In this document: positions 24,580 to 33,531 of the stretch, piece after piece
Layout of the letters: each line of letters opens with the position of its first letter
How positions within the stretch are numbered: position 1 is the first letter of the stretch
DNA from: JBGPLJ01 sp035644395
GTDB taxonomy: Bacteria > Pseudomonadota > Gammaproteobacteria > Steroidobacterales > Steroidobacteraceae
Length of the DNA: 64,000 nucleotides
NCBI GenBank assembly: GCA_035644395.1
Contig: DASQOR010000068.1
Coordinates: 1-64,000, forward strand
Direction of reading: 5' to 3'
Translations under genes and position numbers: made by a program
The notes under the pieces: generated by a model
What the model was told of the DNA's origin: nothing
Databases searched by the model: none
What the model saw: the letters and a program-made list of their open reading frames with translations, nothing else

Positions 24580-26028
24580 ATGCGCCGGTTGCAGAACTAT
24601 ATCGGGGGTCGCCATCTGCCGGCCGCCAGTGGGCGGACCTTCGACGACCAGGAACCCGCGACGGGCGGCGTCCTGGCGCGCGCGCCCGAGTCGGATGCCG
24701 CCGATGTGGCCGCCGCGGCAACCGCCGCGACCGCAGCCTGGCCCGCCTGGCGCTCCCTCGGGACCGACGACCGCAAGCGCTGGCTCAATCGCATCGCGGA
24801 CGCCGTCGAGCACCGGGCGGCGGAGTTCGCCCGCGCGGAAAGCGACGACACCGGCAAGCCCCTGAAGCTCGCGGCCGCGCTCGACATCCCGCGGGCCGTA
24901 TCGAACTTCCGCTTCTTCGCGGATGCCGCCGGACAATTCGCCACCGAAGCGCACGCCGTGCCGGGCGCGGCGATCAACTACACGTTGCGCCAGCCGCTCG
25001 GCGTGGTCGCCTGCATTTCGCCCTGGAATCTGCCGCTCTACCTGCTGTCGTGGAAAGTGGCGCCGGCACTCGCCACCGGCAACTGCGTGATCGCCAAGCC
25101 CTCGGAATTCACGCCGCTCACGGCGGCGCTCCTCGGCGAACTGTGTTCGGAGCTCGGCTTGCCGGCCGGAGTGCTCAACATCGTGCAGGGATCCGGCGCG
25201 GGCGCCGGCCAGGCATTGATCGATCATCCGGCGATACGCGCCATCTCGTTCACGGGCGGGACCGCGACCGGCCGCGCCATCGCCACGGCCGCAGCCAGGG
25301 ACTTCAAGCGCGTGACGCTCGAGCTCGGCGGCAAGAATGCGACGCTCGTGTTCGCGGACGCCGACCTCGAGGCCGCGGTCAACGGCTGCGTGCGTGCGGC
25401 TTTCACCAACCAGGGCGAGATCTGCCTGTGCGGATCGCGCGTCCTGATCGAAGCGTCGATCTACGATCGCTTCCGCGACGCGCTGGTGACCCGAGTGAAG
25501 GGGCTGCGCATCGGCGACCCACTCGATCCGGCGACCGACCAGGGCGCCATTGTTTCCGAAGCACAAATGAAGAAGGTGCTCGCTGCCATCGCTGACGCGC
25601 GCGGACTCGGCGGCCGCATTCTCTGCGGCGGTGCGCGTGTCGCCATGGCGGAACAGCGCTGCGCCGGCGGCTGGTTCGTCGCGCCGACGCTCATCGACGG
25701 CCTCGCGGCCGATTGTTCCGTCAACCAGGAAGAGATCTTCGGGCCCGTCGCCACGCTCGTGCCTTTCAACGGCGAGAGCGAGGCGCTCAGGATCGCGAAC
25801 TCGACGCGCTATGGCCTCGCGGCGTCGGTCTGGAGCCGCGACGTCGCCCGCTGCCACCGCCTGGCCGAGCAGCTCGAGGCGGGCGTCGTCTGGATCAACA
25901 CCTGGCTGATGCGCGACCTGCGCACGCCGATCGGCGGCGTCAAGCATTCGGGCGTCGGCCGCGAAGGCGGGCTCGAGGCGCTCCGGTTTTTCACCGAACC
26001 GAAGAATGTGTGCGTGCAGTATGCTTGA
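24580..26028 (+). CDS. nbaE: 2-aminomuconate-6-semialdehyde dehydrogenase
   Basis: NAD-dependent aldehyde dehydrogenase that converts 2-aminomuconate semialdehyde to 2-aminomuconate. The 482-residue product has the NAD-binding FTGGTATGR, the general base in LELGGKN and the catalytic C282 in NQGEICLCGSR. The LCGSRV context, the EIFGPVATL motif and the C-terminal GREGGLEALRFFTEPKNVCV resemble the AMSDH/HMSDH group. The neighbours for the preceding and following steps support the substrate. ATG 24580 was chosen because it starts just before RRLQNYIGG; a longer frame upstream crosses the promoter region. Confidence 0.88.
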   Translation: MRRLQNYIGGRHLPAASGRTFDDQEPATGGVLARAPESDAADVAAAATAATAAWPAWRSLGTDDRKRWLNRIADAVEHRAAEFARAESDDTGKPLKLAAALDIPRAVSNFRFFADAAGQFATEAHAVPGAAINYTLRQPLGVVACISPWNLPLYLLSWKVAPALATGNCVIAKPSEFTPLTAALLGELCSELGLPAGVLNIVQGSGAGAGQALIDHPAIRAISFTGGTATGRAIATAAARDFKRVTLELGGKNATLVFADADLEAAVNGCVRAAFTNQGEICLCGSRVLIEASIYDRFRDALVTRVKGLRIGDPLDPATDQGAIVSEAQMKKVLAAIADARGLGGRILCGGARVAMAEQRCAGGWFVAPTLIDGLAADCSVNQEEIFGPVATLVPFNGESEALRIANSTRYGLAASVWSRDVARCHRLAEQLEAGVVWINTWLMRDLRTPIGGVKHSGVGREGGLEALRFFTEPKNVCVQYA

Positions 26029-26046
26029 GAAAAAGGAGCTCACCAC

Positions 26047-26469
26047 ATGACCACTTCCGTCATCACCAGCTCGAGGGCGCCGGAGCCGCTTGGTCCCTAT
26101 CCGCATGCGCGGCGCGTCGGCAATCTCCTCTTTCTCTCCGGCATCGGCCCGCGCCGGCGCGGCGAGAAAACCATCCCGGGCCTCATCCACGACGTGCATG
26201 GCCACATCACCGATCACGACATCGAAGCGCAGTGCCATGCCGTCTTCGACAACGTGCGCTACATCCTCGAGGAAGCAGGCTCGAGCTGGCTGCAGCTCGT
26301 CGACGTCACCGTGTTCCTCACCCATCTCGAGCGGGATTTCGCCGTGTACAACCGCGTCTATGCCGAATATTTCGGCGACATACCGCCCTGCCGCACGACG
26401 GTCGGCGTCGCGCGGCTGCCCGGACCGATCTCGATCGAACTCAAGTGCATCGCGACGATCGAAGACTAG
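26047..26469 (+). CDS. nbaF: 2-aminomuconate deaminase (RidA/YjgF family)
   Basis: A 140-residue RidA-fold protein. Members in this context deaminate 2-aminomuconate to 4-oxalocrotonate. The N-terminus has SSRAPEPLGPYPHARRVGNLLFLSG in two conserved parts (APEPLGPYPHA and NLLFLSGIGP), and the C-terminal PCRTTVGVARLPGP holds the conserved Arg that binds carboxylates in the family. The insert PRRRGEKTIPGL is typical of the aminomuconate branch rather than general RidA. A good AGGAG precedes the ATG. Substrate is inferred from the operon. Confidence 0.85.
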   Translation: MTTSVITSSRAPEPLGPYPHARRVGNLLFLSGIGPRRRGEKTIPGLIHDVHGHITDHDIEAQCHAVFDNVRYILEEAGSSWLQLVDVTVFLTHLERDFAVYNRVYAEYFGDIPPCRTTVGVARLPGPISIELKCIATIED

Positions 26470-26470
26470 C

Positions 26471-26980
26471 ATGTCCCCGCCGATCAACTTCCTGCGCTGG
26501 ATCGAGGAGAACCGCCAGCTGCTCAAGCCGCCCGTCGGCAACAAGGTGATTTACGACGGCGCCGACTTCATCGTGATGGCGGTCGGCGGACCGAACTCGC
26601 GCAAGGACTACCATTTCGACCCGGCCGAGGAATTTTTCTACCAGCTCGACGGCGACATGCTGCTCAAGACCATCCAGCAAGGCCGCGTCGTCGACATCCG
26701 TATCCGTGAAGGCGAGCTCTTCCTGCTGCCGGCGGAGATGCCACATTCGCCGCAGCGTTACGCCGGCACGGTCGGTCTCGTCATCGAACGCAAGCGCCGC
26801 CCGGGCGAACGCGACGGCCTGCAGTGGTATTGCGAGAAGTGCGAAACCCTGCTCTACGAGGAATATTTCGAGCTCAAGAACATCGAGACCGACTTTCCGC
26901 CGGTGTTCGCCCGCTTCTTCGGCGACGTCGCGCCGCGTACCTGTCGTCACTGCGGCACCGTGATGCAACCCCCGGGTTGA
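26471..26980 (+). CDS. nbaC: 3-hydroxyanthranilate 3,4-dioxygenase
   Basis: Non-haem iron dioxygenase that opens the ring of 3-hydroxyanthranilate to 2-amino-3-carboxymuconate semialdehyde. The 169-residue product begins INFLRWIEENRQLLKPP. The cupin contains the iron ligands in DYHFDPAEEFFYQ and EMPHSPQR. The bacterial rubredoxin-like site is present as CEKC and CRHC near the C-terminus. Length and motifs agree with bacterial 3-HAO. It starts one base after the previous stop. Confidence 0.96.
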   Translation: MSPPINFLRWIEENRQLLKPPVGNKVIYDGADFIVMAVGGPNSRKDYHFDPAEEFFYQLDGDMLLKTIQQGRVVDIRIREGELFLLPAEMPHSPQRYAGTVGLVIERKRRPGERDGLQWYCEKCETLLYEEYFELKNIETDFPPVFARFFGDVAPRTCRHCGTVMQPPG

Positions 26981-26992
26981 TCGGCGCGGCGC

Positions 26993-28003
26993 ATGCTCAA
27001 GATCGACATCCACACCCACGTCATTCCGGAAAACTGGCCGAACCTCGCCGAGCGCTATGGCTACGGCGGCTGGGTGCAGATCGAGCACACGGGCCCGGGC
27101 TGCGCACGCATGGTGCAGGAGGGCAAGCTCTTCCGCCGCGTCGATGCGAACTGCTGGGACGCCGACGTCCGGCTCAAGGATTGCGAAGAACACGGCGTCG
27201 GCGTGCAGGTGCTCTCGACGGTGCCGGTGATGTTCAGCTACTGGGCGCGCGCGGAGGATGCCCTCGACCTGTCGCGCTTCCTGAACGATCACATCGCCGG
27301 CGTCGTCAACCATTTTCCGAAGCGCTTCGTCGGTCTCGGCACGGTTCCCATGCAGGATCCGGACCTCGCGATCCGCGAGCTCGAACGCTGTGTGAAGGTG
27401 CTCGGCCTGGCCGGAATCGAAATCGGCTCGCACATCAACGGCCGCAACCTCGACGATCCGCGCGTGGTTGCCGTCTTCGAGGCGGCGCAGGAGCTTGGCG
27501 CGGCGGTGTTCGTGCATCCCTGGGACATGCTCGGGCGCGAGCGCATGGATCGCTACTGGCTGCCGTGGCTCGTCGGCATGCCGGCGGAGACCTCGCTCTC
27601 GATCTGCTGCATGATCTTCGGCGGCGTGCTCGAGAAACTGCCGAGGCTGCGCGTCTGTTTCGCGCACGGCGGCGGCGCGTTTCCGTCGAGTCTCGGGCGC
27701 ATCGAGCACGGCTTCCACGCGCGGCCCGACCTGGTCGCGGTCAACAACAAGACGAATCCGAGCGCCTACATCGGCCGCTTCTTCGTCGATTCGCTGGTGC
27801 ACGATCCGGACTTCCTGCGCTACATGCTGAAGCTCATGGGTGCGCGCACCATCGCGCTCGGCAGCGACTATCCGTTTCCACTCGGGGAAGACCGGCCCGG
27901 CACGATGATCGAGTCGATGGGCCTCGATGAGGCGACCGCCGCACGGCTCCTGCACGGTACCGCCCTCGACTGGCTGGGGCTCACACGGGACCGGTTCCAG
28001 TGA
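26993..28003 (+). CDS. nbaD: 2-amino-3-carboxymuconate-6-semialdehyde decarboxylase
   Basis: Zinc amidohydrolase-fold decarboxylase (ACMSD). It removes carbon dioxide from the unstable ring-opened product and prevents its spontaneous closure to quinolinate. The 336-residue product has the HxH zinc motif in IDIHTHVIPENWP, VFVHPWDMLG, CFAHGGGAFP and LGSDYPFPLGE, which carry the remaining ligands. FPSSLGRIEHGFHARPDL is typical of ACMSD. The stop overlaps the next GTG start (GTGA). Confidence 0.96.
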   Translation: MLKIDIHTHVIPENWPNLAERYGYGGWVQIEHTGPGCARMVQEGKLFRRVDANCWDADVRLKDCEEHGVGVQVLSTVPVMFSYWARAEDALDLSRFLNDHIAGVVNHFPKRFVGLGTVPMQDPDLAIRELERCVKVLGLAGIEIGSHINGRNLDDPRVVAVFEAAQELGAAVFVHPWDMLGRERMDRYWLPWLVGMPAETSLSICCMIFGGVLEKLPRLRVCFAHGGGAFPSSLGRIEHGFHARPDLVAVNNKTNPSAYIGRFFVDSLVHDPDFLRYMLKLMGARTIALGSDYPFPLGEDRPGTMIESMGLDEATAARLLHGTALDWLGLTRDRFQ

Positions 28004-28836
28004 GAACGATCGCGATGACCGTGAACGGCGAGGAGCTCAAGGCCGATCTCGCCCGGCCGAGCGACCTCTCGATCGCGCTCGAATTCGGCGGCGCCCAGCC
28101 CTCCTACTTCGGCGCGCCAGCCGCCAGGGCCGCCGCCGTCAAGGTGGAGGGATTCGTCGGCGACACGCGCGAAGGCGGCAGCTGCAACTGCAGCGAGTAT
28201 CACCTGATCCCCCACTGCAACGGCACGCACACCGAGTGCGTGGGTCATGTCACGGACGATCGCGTGAGCGTGCGGGACGCGTTGCGGCCGGGATTGCACA
28301 TCGCCCTGCTCATGAGCGTGAAACCGGAATCGGTGGAGATGAGCACGGAGCGCACGACGCCTGAGCCAAAGCCGGGCGACCACCTGGTGACGGCCAGGTC
28401 CCTGGAGACGGTGCTTGGGCGCTGGCCGGAGCGCAAGGCGGAAGTCTGGGTCATCCGCACGCAACCGAACTATTCGGACAAGGCGCGCCGGCGCTACCGT
28501 GCCGACAATCCGCCGCCCTATTTTTCACGCGAAGCGGTCGAGCTCGCGGTGGCCCGCGGCATCGAGCATCTCGTGACCGACCTGCCATCGCTCGATCGCA
28601 GCTACGACGAAGGCCGGTTGACGGGCCATCGCACTTTCTGGGGCTTGCCGGCGGGTTCACGGGAAGCGAAAGCGGCCACGCGCCCCCATGCCACCATCAC
28701 CGAACTCGCGTTCGTGCCGACGGCCGTGAAGGACGGCTGGTACCTGATCGATCTGCAGATTGCCCCCTTTGCGAGCGACGCCGCACCGAGCCGTCCCGTG
28801 CTCTATCCGATCGTCACCGGAGCGCGGCCGTCGTGA
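28000..28836 (+). CDS. Cyclase-family hydrolase, probable kynurenine formamidase
   Basis: A 278-residue member of the cyclase/KynB metal-hydrolase superfamily, longer than classical KynB of about 210 residues. The metal site appears as HCNGTHTECVGHV instead of the usual HxGTHxDxPxH, with Glu where Asp is normal. HLVTDLPSLDRSYDEGRLTGHRTFWG near the C-terminus (in two parts: DLPSLDRSYDEG and LTGHRTFWG) matches the DxxSxD...H region. The place between ACMSD and kynureninase, with coupled starts on both sides, makes N-formylkynurenine the likely substrate. Activity is inferred. Confidence 0.78.
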   Translation: MRTIAMTVNGEELKADLARPSDLSIALEFGGAQPSYFGAPAARAAAVKVEGFVGDTREGGSCNCSEYHLIPHCNGTHTECVGHVTDDRVSVRDALRPGLHIALLMSVKPESVEMSTERTTPEPKPGDHLVTARSLETVLGRWPERKAEVWVIRTQPNYSDKARRRYRADNPPPYFSREAVELAVARGIEHLVTDLPSLDRSYDEGRLTGHRTFWGLPAGSREAKAATRPHATITELAFVPTAVKDGWYLIDLQIAPFASDAAPSRPVLYPIVTGARPS

Positions 28837-30122
28837 GCGACGCCGACCGATCGCCGGCCGACGAGCGGGACTACGCCGATGTGCTGCGCGGCTTTCGCGG
28901 TGAGTTCCATCTCCCGGTCGGCGAAGGCGACCGGCCGCTCATCTATTTCGCGGGTCATTCGCTCGGCCTGCAACCGAAGGCCGCGACGCGTTACATCCAG
29001 GAGGAGCTCAACGACTGGGGCCGGCACGGGGTGCTCGGCCATCACACGGCCCTGCGACCCTGGGTGCGCTATCACGAAGAGCTGACCGCGCATACGGCGG
29101 AGCTCGCGGGCGCCGGAGCCCACGAAGTCGTGAGCATGAACTCGCTCACCGTGAACCTGCACCTGCTGATGGTGAGCTTCTATCGCCCGACCGCCGGCCG
29201 CTTCCGCGTCCTGATCGAACGCGGCGCGTTTCCTTCGGACCGCCATGCCGTCGAATCGCAGATCCGCTTTCACGGCTTCGATCCGGCGACGGCGCTCGTC
29301 GAGCTCGCGCCGCGCGACGGCGAAGAGTTGCTGCGCCCGGACGATGTCGTGCACGCGATCGAGCGCGCGGGTTCGAGTCTTGCGCTCGTGCTGTTTCCGG
29401 GCGTGCAGTACCTCACCGGGCAGGTGTTCGATCTCGAGCCGATCGCATCCGCCGCGCATCGCGTGGGAGCCACCGCGGGATTCGACCTCGCGCACGCCAT
29501 CGGCAACGTCGAGCTCGGCCTGCATGCGGCTGGCGCGGATTTCGCGGTGTGGTGCAGCTACAAGTACCTGAACTCGGGTCCCGGTGCGCTCGCGGGCGCC
29601 TTCGTCCACGAACGCCACGCGGAGGCGTTCGAGCGGCCGCGCTTCGCGGGCTGGTGGGGGCACGACAAGGCGACGCGCTTCCTGATGGGGCCGGAATTCC
29701 GGCCGATCCCGGGCGCGGAAGGCTGGCAGGTGAGCAATCCGCCGATTCTCTCGACGGCGCCGCTGATCGCATCGCTCGACATCTTCCGGCGCGCCGGCAT
29801 GGATCGTCTGCGCAGGAAATCGGTGGAACTCACCGGCTACTTCGCCGAACTCGTGGACAGCCGCCTCGCGGGACGGGTCTCGATCGTCACGCCGCGCGCC
29901 GCGGCGGAACGCGGCAACCAGCTCTCGCTGCGCATCCTGGGCGGCGCCTCGAATGGCCGGCGCGTCTTCGAGCTGCTCGAGGCGCAAGGCGCGATCACCG
30001 ACTGGCGTGAACCGGACCTCATCCGTGCCGCCCCGACGCCGCTCTACAATTCCTTCGGCGAAGTGTTTAGCTTCGTCGAACTCCTCGAACAGGCGGTGAC
30101 GCAGGGAGCGCAGGGCGGATGA
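28833..30122 (+). CDS. kynU: Kynureninase
   Basis: PLP enzyme that splits (3-hydroxy)kynurenine into (3-hydroxy)anthranilate and alanine. The GTG start overlaps the previous stop and gives 429 residues. DFRGEFHLP-like FRGEFHLPVG, YFAGHSLGLQPKA, NSLTVNLHLLM and FDLAHAIGN are family blocks. The Schiff-base lysine is K244 in CSYKYLNSGPG. HDKATRFLMGPEF follows as in known kynureninases. Coupled to kmo by an ATGA overlap, which makes 3-hydroxykynurenine the expected substrate. Confidence 0.96.
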   Translation: MSDADRSPADERDYADVLRGFRGEFHLPVGEGDRPLIYFAGHSLGLQPKAATRYIQEELNDWGRHGVLGHHTALRPWVRYHEELTAHTAELAGAGAHEVVSMNSLTVNLHLLMVSFYRPTAGRFRVLIERGAFPSDRHAVESQIRFHGFDPATALVELAPRDGEELLRPDDVVHAIERAGSSLALVLFPGVQYLTGQVFDLEPIASAAHRVGATAGFDLAHAIGNVELGLHAAGADFAVWCSYKYLNSGPGALAGAFVHERHAEAFERPRFAGWWGHDKATRFLMGPEFRPIPGAEGWQVSNPPILSTAPLIASLDIFRRAGMDRLRRKSVELTGYFAELVDSRLAGRVSIVTPRAAAERGNQLSLRILGGASNGRRVFELLEAQGAITDWREPDLIRAAPTPLYNSFGEVFSFVELLEQAVTQGAQGG

Positions 30123-31492
30123 GCCGCGAGGGCGTGACCATTGTCGGCGCCGGGCCGGCCGGCGCCCTGCTCGCGATCATTCTCTCGCGGCAGGGTGTGC
30201 CGACGACCGTCTATGAACGGCGTGCGGATCCGCGGCGCGGCGCAGTTGCCGCAGGCCGGTCCATCAATCTCGCGCTGGCGGAACGTGGCCTGCATGCGCT
30301 GCGGCGCGCGGGGCTCGAGGAACGCGTGCGCCCGCTCCTCATCCCCATGCGCGGGCGGATCATTCACGACCTCGACGGCGCGACGACGACCCTCCCGTAT
30401 GGCCAGCGGCCATCGGAGGTCATCTATTCGGTGTCGCGCGCGGCACTCAACCGGCTCCTGATCGAAGCGGCCATCGATGACTTCGGCGTCGACGTGCACT
30501 TCGACGAGGCCTGTACCGGCGCCGATCTCGCAACCGCGACACTCTCGATGCGCAATGCGGCCACGGGCTCCACGCAATCCGTCGCTTGCAACCGGATCAT
30601 CGGTGCGGACGGTTCTGGTTCCGCGCTGCGCGCGGCGATGGTCGCCGCCGGTGCGACGCAAGCGCGCGAGGAGTTCCTCGGCCACCAGTACAGGGAACTC
30701 AGCATTCCGCCGACGGCTGCCGGTGGTCACTGCATCGAACGCGAAGGACTGCACATCTGGCCCCGCGGCGGTTTCATGCTGATCGCGCTGCCGAACGTCG
30801 ACGGCAGCTTCACGGTGACGCTGTTCCTCGCGCGCCAGGGGGGCGCCGACAGTTTCGAAAGCCTCTCGACCGGCGAGGCGCTGCAGGCGTTCTTCCGTCG
30901 CCACTTTGCGGATGCCCTGGCCTTGATGCCGGAGCTGGTACAGGATTTTTTCGGGAACCCGGCCGGCAACATGGGCACGGTTTACGCCGAACCCTGGTCG
31001 GCTGGGCGCACGGCGCTCCTCATCGGCGATGCGGCGCACGGTATCGTTCCCTTTCACGGCCAGGGCATGAATTGCGCGCTCGAGGATTGCGTGGTCTTCG
31101 ACGACCTGCTGGCCGCAGGTCATGAATGGTCGAGCGTATTCGCGGAATTCGAGCGGCAGCGACGTCCGAACACGGATGCGATCGCCGAGATGGCGCTCGA
31201 GAACTACGTCGAGATGCGCGACACCGTGCGCGATCCGAAATTCCAGCTGCAGAAGGCGCTCTCGCTCGAGCTCGAGCGGCGTTCTCCCGGCCGCTTCGTT
31301 CCGCGCTACTCGATGGTCATGTTCCACCACGAAATCGGCTACGCCGAGGCGCTCGAGCGCGGGCGGATCCAGCAGGCGCTGCTCGACGAATTGACGGCGG
31401 GCGCCGCGCGTCTTGCAGACGTCGATCTGAACCGCGCCGGCGAGCTCGTCGGGCAGCGACTTGCACCGCTCCCGGCTGTCGCGGCGTCATAG
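30119..31492 (+). CDS. kmo: Kynurenine 3-monooxygenase
   Basis: FAD-dependent aromatic hydroxylase that makes 3-hydroxykynurenine. The 457-residue product has the Rossmann motif IVGAGPAGALLAI, AAGRSINLALAERG (characteristic of KMO), the ADGSGSALR segment and the second FAD motif LIGDAAHGIVPFHGQGMN. The C-terminal helix region is present without an obvious mitochondrial-type anchor. It is the last gene of the operon. Its stop overlaps that of the opposite-strand peptidase by six bases. Confidence 0.96.
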   Translation: MSREGVTIVGAGPAGALLAIILSRQGVPTTVYERRADPRRGAVAAGRSINLALAERGLHALRRAGLEERVRPLLIPMRGRIIHDLDGATTTLPYGQRPSEVIYSVSRAALNRLLIEAAIDDFGVDVHFDEACTGADLATATLSMRNAATGSTQSVACNRIIGADGSGSALRAAMVAAGATQAREEFLGHQYRELSIPPTAAGGHCIEREGLHIWPRGGFMLIALPNVDGSFTVTLFLARQGGADSFESLSTGEALQAFFRRHFADALALMPELVQDFFGNPAGNMGTVYAEPWSAGRTALLIGDAAHGIVPFHGQGMNCALEDCVVFDDLLAAGHEWSSVFAEFERQRRPNTDAIAEMALENYVEMRDTVRDPKFQLQKALSLELERRSPGRFVPRYSMVMFHHEIGYAEALERGRIQQALLDELTAGAARLADVDLNRAGELVGQRLAPLPAVAAS

Positions 31493-33481
31493 GTTCGCGG
31501 CGAGAAACTTCTCGATCTCCTGCATGATCTCGAGCCGCGTCTTTGCGCCCGACATCCAGTGATCTTCGCCGCTCAGCTTGACGAACGTGCATTGCTTGTG
31601 CGCCTGCTCGAGCGCATGCGCCATGGCCTGCGACTGCGCGATGGGCACGACCGTGTCGTCCTGACCGTGAATCAGCAGGATCGGGATGCGGATCTTCTCG
31701 GCCGCATGCACCGGCGAGCGCTGGGCGAGCACCGGATCCAGCGGTGAACCGATTCTCTTCACTTGATCGAGATAGTCGGGATCGTCCCTGCCCCACTTCT
31801 CCTTTTCCGACCCGAGCAGCGCCGGCAGGTCCGACACTCCGCTCACGCTGACGGCACACTTGTAGAGGTCAGGCGTAAATGCGGCACCGGCAAGCGCCGC
31901 GTAGCCACCGTAGCTTGCGCCGACAATGCAGACACGTTTCGCGTCGGCCGTGCCGTCCTCGACCAGCGCTTTCACGCCGTCGCTGACGTCATCCTGCATC
32001 AACCCGCCCCACTGCCGGTAGCCGGCGCTTTCGAACGCATCGCCATAACCGGTGGAGCCCCGAAACTGGGGCTGCAAGACCGCATAGCCGCGCGTCGCCA
32101 TGAATTGCGCCCACCAGTCGAAGGCAAAATCGTCGCGCGCATAGGGTCCGCCGTGCACCAGCACGACCAGCGGCAGATTCTTGCCGTTCGAGCCGGGAGG
32201 CACGGTGAGGTACGCGGGAATCGAAGTTCCGTCACGCGCCTTGTAGCTCGTTGCCCGCATTTCGCCGAGCTGCGCGTCGGCGAGCGCCGGGTATTCCTCG
32301 CCGGCGATGTCCGCCGCGTGACGATTGAAATCGACCAGATAGTAGACGCTCGGCTTTGACGGGCTGTCGACGCGCGCCAGCACCCGCTTGCCGTCCTGCG
32401 AGCGGCCGTAGATCTGCACCGTGCGTCCCTTGAATGCGCGGGACACGCTGTCGGCGCGCGCCTTTGCCTTCGGATCGAACCAGTGAATCTCCTGTGTCGG
32501 GCCACCGAGCCAGACACCGACGGGGGCCCGCGTGAAGCGGTCGCGATCGACGGCGGACACGTCGTACTGCGGATCCTCGAACAGCACCCTGGCGCCCGAT
32601 CCATCGAGCGCCACGGAGTAAAGCACCTGGCGGCCGGCGTCGTTCGGCCCGATGGCGATGATCGCCGCACCGTCTTCCGTCACGCCATGGAGCGTCAGCT
32701 GGGCGCCGTCCTTGCGCGCGTAGATCTCCTTCCAGCCGGCCGTCCGGTTTGCCAGAACGCGATAGTTGTTCGCCTTCGGATTCCACTCGCTGCGACCGAC
32801 GCAGTGACCCGCCGAATCGATCACCCACTGGCGCGTGAACTGGCTGCCCGTTTCGATCGGCTTGCCTTTGCCGGTCAGCGTATCGACCTCGAACAGCTTC
32901 GACACCCAGGGGGAGTCTTCCTCCTTGCCCGCAAGCCGCGTGCCCATCTCGGAGCGCGCTTCGCCGATGGCGTAGTCGAGCGTGCTCATGATGACCGTCT
33001 TCGGCTTGTCCGTGTAGAAGGCTTCGAGCGTCGCGCCCGTGACGAGTTGCTGTGCTCCCTGGGTCATCAGCAGCACGTGTCCCTTGCCGCTGTCGACGTC
33101 GATCGCGAGGATGCGGAAGAACTCGTAGCGATAGCGGTCATCGTTCGTCGAGCGGTGCTTTTCGGTCTGGCTGAGCTCGACCAGCGCGATCTGGTCGTCG
33201 GCCCAGTTGATGTAGCGCAGCTTCATCTCGTGGCCGATCGCCAGCTGATGCCGGATCTTGCCCGCCGCCAGATCGAAGATGACGACCCGTTCCTCCGCGC
33301 CGCTCCGATCCGCCCAGGCGAGGAGATTGCCGCTCGGGCTGAGCGTGACATCGCTGACCGCGGGGAGCGATGCGAACGCCTCCGCCGGCGGCGGAGCGCC
33401 CGCGGCGGTTGCCGTGCCGAGGACAATAAGAAGGAGTGAACTCAGCCCGTGAACGATCGAGCGGATACGGGCAGGCGCCAT
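31487..33481 (-). CDS. S9-family prolyl oligopeptidase, exported (copy 1)
   Basis: A 664-residue secreted alpha/beta-hydrolase peptidase with an N-terminal beta-propeller. ATG 33481 is followed by a signal peptide ending TATAAGA, then the propeller starting AFASLPAVSDVTLSP. The catalytic triad is visible as Ser in GASYGGY, Asp in GQDDTVVP and His in GEDHWMS. GGPYARDDFAFDWW precedes it. Acylaminoacyl peptidase or dipeptidyl peptidase activity is possible. It is a tandem paralogue of the next gene, with a 50-base gap, and is convergent with kmo. Confidence 0.9.
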   Translation of the reverse strand: MAPARIRSIVHGLSSLLLIVLGTATAAGAPPPAEAFASLPAVSDVTLSPSGNLLAWADRSGAEERVVIFDLAAGKIRHQLAIGHEMKLRYINWADDQIALVELSQTEKHRSTNDDRYRYEFFRILAIDVDSGKGHVLLMTQGAQQLVTGATLEAFYTDKPKTVIMSTLDYAIGEARSEMGTRLAGKEEDSPWVSKLFEVDTLTGKGKPIETGSQFTRQWVIDSAGHCVGRSEWNPKANNYRVLANRTAGWKEIYARKDGAQLTLHGVTEDGAAIIAIGPNDAGRQVLYSVALDGSGARVLFEDPQYDVSAVDRDRFTRAPVGVWLGGPTQEIHWFDPKAKARADSVSRAFKGRTVQIYGRSQDGKRVLARVDSPSKPSVYYLVDFNRHAADIAGEEYPALADAQLGEMRATSYKARDGTSIPAYLTVPPGSNGKNLPLVVLVHGGPYARDDFAFDWWAQFMATRGYAVLQPQFRGSTGYGDAFESAGYRQWGGLMQDDVSDGVKALVEDGTADAKRVCIVGASYGGYAALAGAAFTPDLYKCAVSVSGVSDLPALLGSEKEKWGRDDPDYLDQVKRIGSPLDPVLAQRSPVHAAEKIRIPILLIHGQDDTVVPIAQSQAMAHALEQAHKQCTFVKLSGEDHWMSGAKTRLEIMQEIEKFLAANL

Positions 33482-33531
33482 TCTTGTTCTCCCATTGGGC
33501 CCGGCTTGGTCCCTGCGGGAGTCTAGCAACC

